NCBI GenBank assembly: GCA_013361595.1
Contig: JABFXT010000419.1
Location: forward strand, 1-8,821
From: Nocardia sp.
GTDB taxonomy: Bacteria; Actinomycetota; Actinomycetes; Mycobacteriales; Mycobacteriaceae
Direction: 5' to 3'
Length of the DNA: 8,821 bases
This document shows positions 5,849 through 8,821 of this stretch, one piece after another. The first letter of the stretch is position 1. The number at the start of each line of letters is the position of its first letter. The position numbers and the translations under genes are program-made. Under the pieces are notes generated by a model, which was given only the letters and a program-made list of their open reading frames with translations, did not search any database and was not told the DNA's origin.

Positions 5849-6913
5849 ATGAAGTTTCGCGTCGGTCTGGCCACCGTGGTGTCGGGCGCTTTCGCCCTGT
5901 CCGGTGCGATTCTGCCCGGCGCCGCGGTGGCCGCCCCCGGCCCCCTGCACGCCGCGCCCGCGCGGCCCGATACCGGCTCCGCCGAGGATCCGGGTCCGGT
6001 GGAGAAAGCCGAGCCGGTTCCGGCGCCGCGCGCCGCGATCATCGGCGTCCAGCCCGTGAACGACCGCCTGATGCGTGTGTTCGTGGATTCACCGGCCATG
6101 CATCGCACGGTCCAGGTACTGGTGTTGCTGCCCGCCGACCGCGGCACCCCGCGCCCCACCGTCTACATGCTCGACGGCCGCAGCACCCAGCCCGACAGCA
6201 ACAACTGGCTCGACCGCGGCAACGCCGCCCAGTTCTATGCGGACAAACAGGTGAACGTGGTGTTCACCGTCGGCGGACCCGCCAGTTTCTACACCGACTG
6301 GCAGCGCCCCGACCCGGTGCTCGGCGTCAACAAATGGGAAACCTTCCTCACCGAGGAGTTGCCCCCGCTGCTGGACGCCGAATTCTCCGGGAACGGCCGC
6401 AATGCGGTGATCGGTACCTCGATGGGCGCCGAGGCGGCGATGATGCTCGCCATCCGCCGCCCCGACCTGTACTCGGCCGTCGGCGCGCACAGTGGATGCT
6501 TCTCGACCGGTACGGATCTCGGCCAGGCCCAGGCACGCGTCGTCGTCTCCACCTACAAGGGCGATCCCGAGAACATGTTCGGTGCGCCCGAGGATCCGGA
6601 GTGGCTGGCCCACGACGTGACCCTGCACGCGGCCGCCCTGCGCGGTAAAGCGCTCTATCTGTCGGTGGGCAGCGGCCGTCCCGGCATCCACGACACCCTG
6701 GACAACCCGGAAACACCGACCAGCGTCGTGATGGGCGGCCCGCTGGAGGCCGCCACCGACTTCTGCACCCGTCGCCTGGCCCAGCGCCTCGACACCCTCG
6801 GGATCCACTACACGGCCCACTTCCGCCCGGACGGGACCCACTCGTGGCCGTACTGGGCCGACGAACTGGTCACCTCCTGGCCCACCATCGCCGGGGGCCT
6901 CGGAATCGACTAG
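5849..6913 (+). CDS. Secreted antigen-85-like mycolyltransferase/esterase
   Basis: An exported alpha/beta-hydrolase of the antigen 85 / esterase D family, whose mycobacterial members move mycolic acids between trehalose and arabinogalactan in the cell envelope. A signal peptide is evident: MKFR, a hydrophobic stretch to about residue 22, and a likely signal peptidase I site after AVA (residue 28), followed by a Pro/Ala-rich linker to about 65. Catalytic elements match the family: GTSMG with S191, PLEAAT with E300 as the acid, and NGTHSWPYW-like DGTHSWPYW with H331; the spacing resembles Ser124-Glu228-His260 of Ag85C. The segment DPENMFGAPEDPEW also resembles an Ag85 sequence. The ATG at 5849 is preferred over one at 5840 because AGGA at 5837-5840 is then correctly spaced and the signal peptide begins MKFR. 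The acyl substrate is inferred. It is 354 residues and stands alone, converging on pat. Confidence 0.9.
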   Translation: MKFRVGLATVVSGAFALSGAILPGAAVAAPGPLHAAPARPDTGSAEDPGPVEKAEPVPAPRAAIIGVQPVNDRLMRVFVDSPAMHRTVQVLVLLPADRGTPRPTVYMLDGRSTQPDSNNWLDRGNAAQFYADKQVNVVFTVGGPASFYTDWQRPDPVLGVNKWETFLTEELPPLLDAEFSGNGRNAVIGTSMGAEAAMMLAIRRPDLYSAVGAHSGCFSTGTDLGQAQARVVVSTYKGDPENMFGAPEDPEWLAHDVTLHAAALRGKALYLSVGSGRPGIHDTLDNPETPTSVVMGGPLEAATDFCTRRLAQRLDTLGIHYTAHFRPDGTHSWPYWADELVTSWPTIAGGLGID

Positions 6914-6920
6914 CCGCCGG

Positions 6921-8003
6921 TTACGCGCCGCCGGCGAACCGCGCCGCGGTCGCCGGATCCGTCGCGAAGTCCAGGAACAGATCGTTCTCGTGCGGATCCC
7001 CCGCGGTGACCCGTACGCCCTCGCCGGCGAACGGCCGGATGATCACCCCGGCCGCCGCACTGGCCTCCGCGAAATCGACCGTCGCGGCCCCCAGGGTCAT
7101 CCACAGGAAATTCGATTCGCTCACCGGCACCCGGTAGCCGGCTCCGAGCAGCGCGGTGCGCATCCGCTCACGTTCGGCGATCACCGCCTCGGTGCGGTCC
7201 AGCAACTCGTGCCGGGCCTCCAGTGAAGCGATCGCCGCCGCCTGCGCCACCCGGCTCACGCTGAACGGGATATGCACCTTGAGCAGCGCGGCGATCACAT
7301 CCGGGGCTCCCACCGCGTACCCCACCCGAAGCCCGGCCAGACCGTAGGCCTTCGAGAAGGTGCGCAGGACAACCACATTCGGCCGATTCCGGGCCAGCTC
7401 CACCCCGTCGGGATGATCACCGGGCGTCATCCGCAGATATTCGTAGTACGCCTCGTCCAACGCGACCAGCACATCGCCCGGGACCCGGTCGAGGAACCGC
7501 TCCAGCTCCGCCCGGCCGACAGCGGTCCCGGTCGGGTTGTTCGGATTGCAGACGAACACCAGCCGGGTCCGGTCGGTGATCGCGGCGGCCAGCGCGTCCA
7601 GATCGTGCACATCGTCGGTCAGCGGCACGGTCACCGCGGTCGCGTTACCGACCTGGGTGATGATCGGATACGCCTCGAACGAGCGCCACGCGTAGAGCAC
7701 CTCGTCGGCCGGATCCGCGCAGGTGATCTGTACCAGTTCCTGGCACAGCGCCACGCTTCCGCAGCCGACGGCGATATTCGCCGGCTCGACGCCGAGAAAC
7801 TCCGCGAGCGCCGCCCGCAGTTCGCCGGACTGATTGTCCGGATAGCGGTTGGCCAGGTCCACCGCCTCGGCGACGGCCTTGCTCGCGGCGGGCAGCGGAC
7901 CGATGGTGGTCTCGTTGCTCGCCAGTTTGACCGCGCCGGGATGGCTGCGGCCGGGAACGTACGCCGGAATGGAATCGAGGTCCGGCCGGATGTGCGCGGT
8001 CAC
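6921..8003 (-). CDS. pat: Aromatic amino acid / histidinol-phosphate aminotransferase (Pat/HisC2)
   Basis: A cytosolic class I/II PLP-dependent aminotransferase of 360 residues. It matches the actinobacterial Pat/HisC2 type (Mycobacterium tuberculosis Rv3772), which transaminates phenylalanine or other aromatic amino acids and overlaps with histidinol-phosphate aminotransferase. Visible hallmarks: KLASNET near 26-32, NRYPDN (52-57), the glycine turn GCGSVALCQ, FVCNPNNPTGT with the PLP-contacting Asn, LDEAYYEYL with the cofactor Asp, RTFSKAYGLAGLRVGY with Schiff-base lysine K218, and a C-terminal Arg in the IIRPFAGEGVRVT segment that would bind the substrate carboxylate. The GTG at 8003 gives the family's usual N-terminus (IRPDLDSIPAYVPG). 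There is no Shine-Dalgarno; a -10 element at leaderless spacing precedes it. No other his or aro gene lies in the window, which favours Pat over a histidine-operon HisC, but specificity is not certain. Confidence 0.9.
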   Translation of the reverse strand: MTAHIRPDLDSIPAYVPGRSHPGAVKLASNETTIGPLPAASKAVAEAVDLANRYPDNQSGELRAALAEFLGVEPANIAVGCGSVALCQELVQITCADPADEVLYAWRSFEAYPIITQVGNATAVTVPLTDDVHDLDALAAAITDRTRLVFVCNPNNPTGTAVGRAELERFLDRVPGDVLVALDEAYYEYLRMTPGDHPDGVELARNRPNVVVLRTFSKAYGLAGLRVGYAVGAPDVIAALLKVHIPFSVSRVAQAAAIASLEARHELLDRTEAVIAERERMRTALLGAGYRVPVSESNFLWMTLGAATVDFAEASAAAGVIIRPFAGEGVRVTAGDPHENDLFLDFATDPATAARFAGGA

Positions 8004-8097
8004 GTAACGAGCTTAGTTCCGGTCTCGATCGAGCCACGTTCGGGCTGCTCAACTGCTAATTCTCCCCGCACCCGGGATATCGCCCTACGCTGGGAAC
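8004..8097. promoter_or_regulatory. Divergent leaderless promoter region between pat and the hydrolase-like gene
   Basis: Ninety-four bases separate two divergent starts. On minus, TAAGCT (8015-8010) lies six bases before the pat GTG. On plus, TACGCT (8086-8091) lies six bases before the ATG at 8098. Both fit TANNNT and place the transcription start on the start codon. The -35 regions at 17-bp spacing are poor (CGTGGC; TCCCCG), so activators or an extended -10 may compensate. A perfect palindrome, CTCGATCGAG (8024-8033), lies just upstream of the pat -10 and could be an operator. Confidence 0.5.
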
Positions 8098-8821
8098 ATG
8101 TCGGGCACTTATGACGATATCGCGCTGCTGCGGCGCGGCGAACCGGAAGCGAACGGACACGACGGAGAGCCGACAGCGGCTGCCACCAGCCCGAAAGCCG
8201 ACGAACATGTGCCCATCACCGTTATCGAACCGGACGGATTCGCGCGCGGCGGCATCGTGCTGTTGCACGAGGCCCGGGAGTTCACCGGATCGTTGCTGGA
8301 GTTCATGCGTGCCCTCGCCGGCGAGGGCTGGCTCGTAGTCGCTCCGAATCTCTTCCACCGGGCGGCGGCATCGTCGGCCGGGGTGTACGGCGACGAACTA
8401 TTCGAGGATTTCGACGCCTGCTTCGACTGGCTCACCCATCGCGGCGTCTTCCCGGACTGCATCGGCGTACTCGGTTTCGACACCGCCGGCACCGCGGCCT
8501 TCCTGGTGGCCACCAACCGCCCCGTCGGCGCCGCGGTCAGTGTCGGCGCCCACGGCATCGCCGACCCCATCGACGAGCAGGCCGAAGCGCTGGTGGTCGC
8601 CACACCCCGCCTGCAGGCCCCCTGGCTGGGTCTGTTCGGCGCCGAGCCCGGTACCCCGGCCGGCGACATCGACTCACTGCGCGAGGCCACGGCCCGAGCC
8701 GCCGTCGCCAACCTCGTCGTCACCTACCCGGGCCTGCTGCACCGCGCCGACAACCGGGCGAGTGACGAAGACGACGCCGACGATCTGATCGACTCCCGAA
8801 CCCGTATTTTCGACTGGTTCG
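8098..8821 (+). CDS. Dienelactone-hydrolase-like alpha/beta-hydrolase, nucleophile replaced (3' end outside window)
   Basis: About 241 residues are visible before the window ends. After a polar, low-complexity N-terminus (residues 1-38) the fold matches the dienelactone hydrolase family: a first strand and loop IVLLHEAREFTG, with E58 at the place of the family's active-site Glu, then EGWLVVAPNLFHR, a DFDACFDWL helix, GVLGFDTAGTAAFL at the nucleophile elbow, a GLFGAEPGTPAGDID strand and loop, and YPGLLHR with H215 in the catalytic His position. The elbow normally reads G-x-C-x-G-G; here D128 stands in the Cys position. The triad Asp of the GxxD loop also appears changed (GAEPG). It may be a non-catalytic or rewired member. 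The ATG at 8098 has a leaderless-type promoter and only a weak GGGA nearby. It is divergent from pat; function unknown. Confidence 0.8.
   Translation, partial: MSGTYDDIALLRRGEPEANGHDGEPTAAATSPKADEHVPITVIEPDGFARGGIVLLHEAREFTGSLLEFMRALAGEGWLVVAPNLFHRAAASSAGVYGDELFEDFDACFDWLTHRGVFPDCIGVLGFDTAGTAAFLVATNRPVGAAVSVGAHGIADPIDEQAEALVVATPRLQAPWLGLFGAEPGTPAGDIDSLREATARAAVANLVVTYPGLLHRADNRASDEDDADDLIDSRTRIFDWF

Noticed and set aside
5557..6159. A 200-codon minus-strand frame spanning the gap before the esterase and its 5' end
   Set aside because: It runs antisense to the signal peptide region, has no ribosome binding site that I can see and no recognisable fold; the long frame reflects high GC content.
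6918..6941. Possible terminator hairpin CGGTT...AACCG between the convergent esterase and pat genes
   Set aside because: The stem is only five base pairs with a 14-base loop and lies inside the pat coding sequence; not distinguishable from chance in this GC-rich DNA.
7272..8114. A 280-codon plus-strand frame opposite pat
   Set aside because: It is the antisense of the aminotransferase gene and has no domain pattern of its own.
1..8821. Mobile element, integrase, tRNA or CRISPR content around the methyltransferase-vsr pair
   Set aside because: No transposase, integrase, terminal inverted repeats, tRNA-like sequence or spaced direct repeats were seen, so horizontal transfer of the pair remains only a possibility.

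Overview
The window reads as chromosomal DNA of a high-GC, mycolic-acid-bearing actinobacterium, most likely Nocardia or a close relative. The evidence is G/C-ending codons throughout, frequent GTG starts, a mycothiol-linked protein family, an antigen-85-type mycolyltransferase/esterase, an MMPL exporter and a HisC2/Pat aminotransferase of the mycobacterial type. The genus is inferred; no rRNA or tRNA is present. Eight protein genes are visible. Two run off the window ends and six are complete. I see no insertion sequence, CRISPR array, tRNA or integrase.

Layout. (1) 1-3137: a TetR-family repressor (minus, 3' end missing) is divergent from an MMPL-family exporter (plus). The 255-bp gap holds a perfect 14-bp palindrome joined to a second, imperfect one made of the same half-site, which looks like a shared operator. 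A perfect 15-bp hairpin (3156-3188) closes the exporter gene and the convergent gene that follows. (2) 3208-5560, all minus: a DNA cytosine-C5 methyltransferase, a Vsr mismatch endonuclease joined to it by an ATGA stop/start overlap, then a mycothiol-dependent maleylpyruvate isomerase-family protein. No restriction endonuclease is present, so the methyltransferase looks solitary and Vsr would repair the T:G mismatches left when its product deaminates. (3) 5849-6913, plus: a secreted antigen-85-like serine acyltransferase/esterase with a signal peptide and an intact Ser-Glu-His triad. It converges, 7 bp apart, on (4) 6921-8003, minus: an aromatic/histidinol-phosphate-type aminotransferase (Pat/HisC2). 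(5) 8098-8821, plus: the 5' part of a dienelactone-hydrolase-like protein, divergent from pat, whose nucleophile position carries Asp instead of Cys or Ser.

Two expression styles coexist. The tetR, mmpL, methyltransferase and esterase genes have recognisable Shine-Dalgarno sequences. The isomerase-family gene, pat and the hydrolase-like gene lack good ones and instead each have a TANNNT -10 element exactly six bases before the start codon, the signature of leaderless mRNAs.

I did not find a clearly unprecedented multi-gene system. The items most worth following are the solitary methyltransferase-Vsr pair with its short target-recognition region and long C-terminal extension, the Asp-for-nucleophile hydrolase, the three leaderless promoters, and the tetR-mmpL operator with an 8-codon upstream reading frame ending in the mmpL ribosome binding site.
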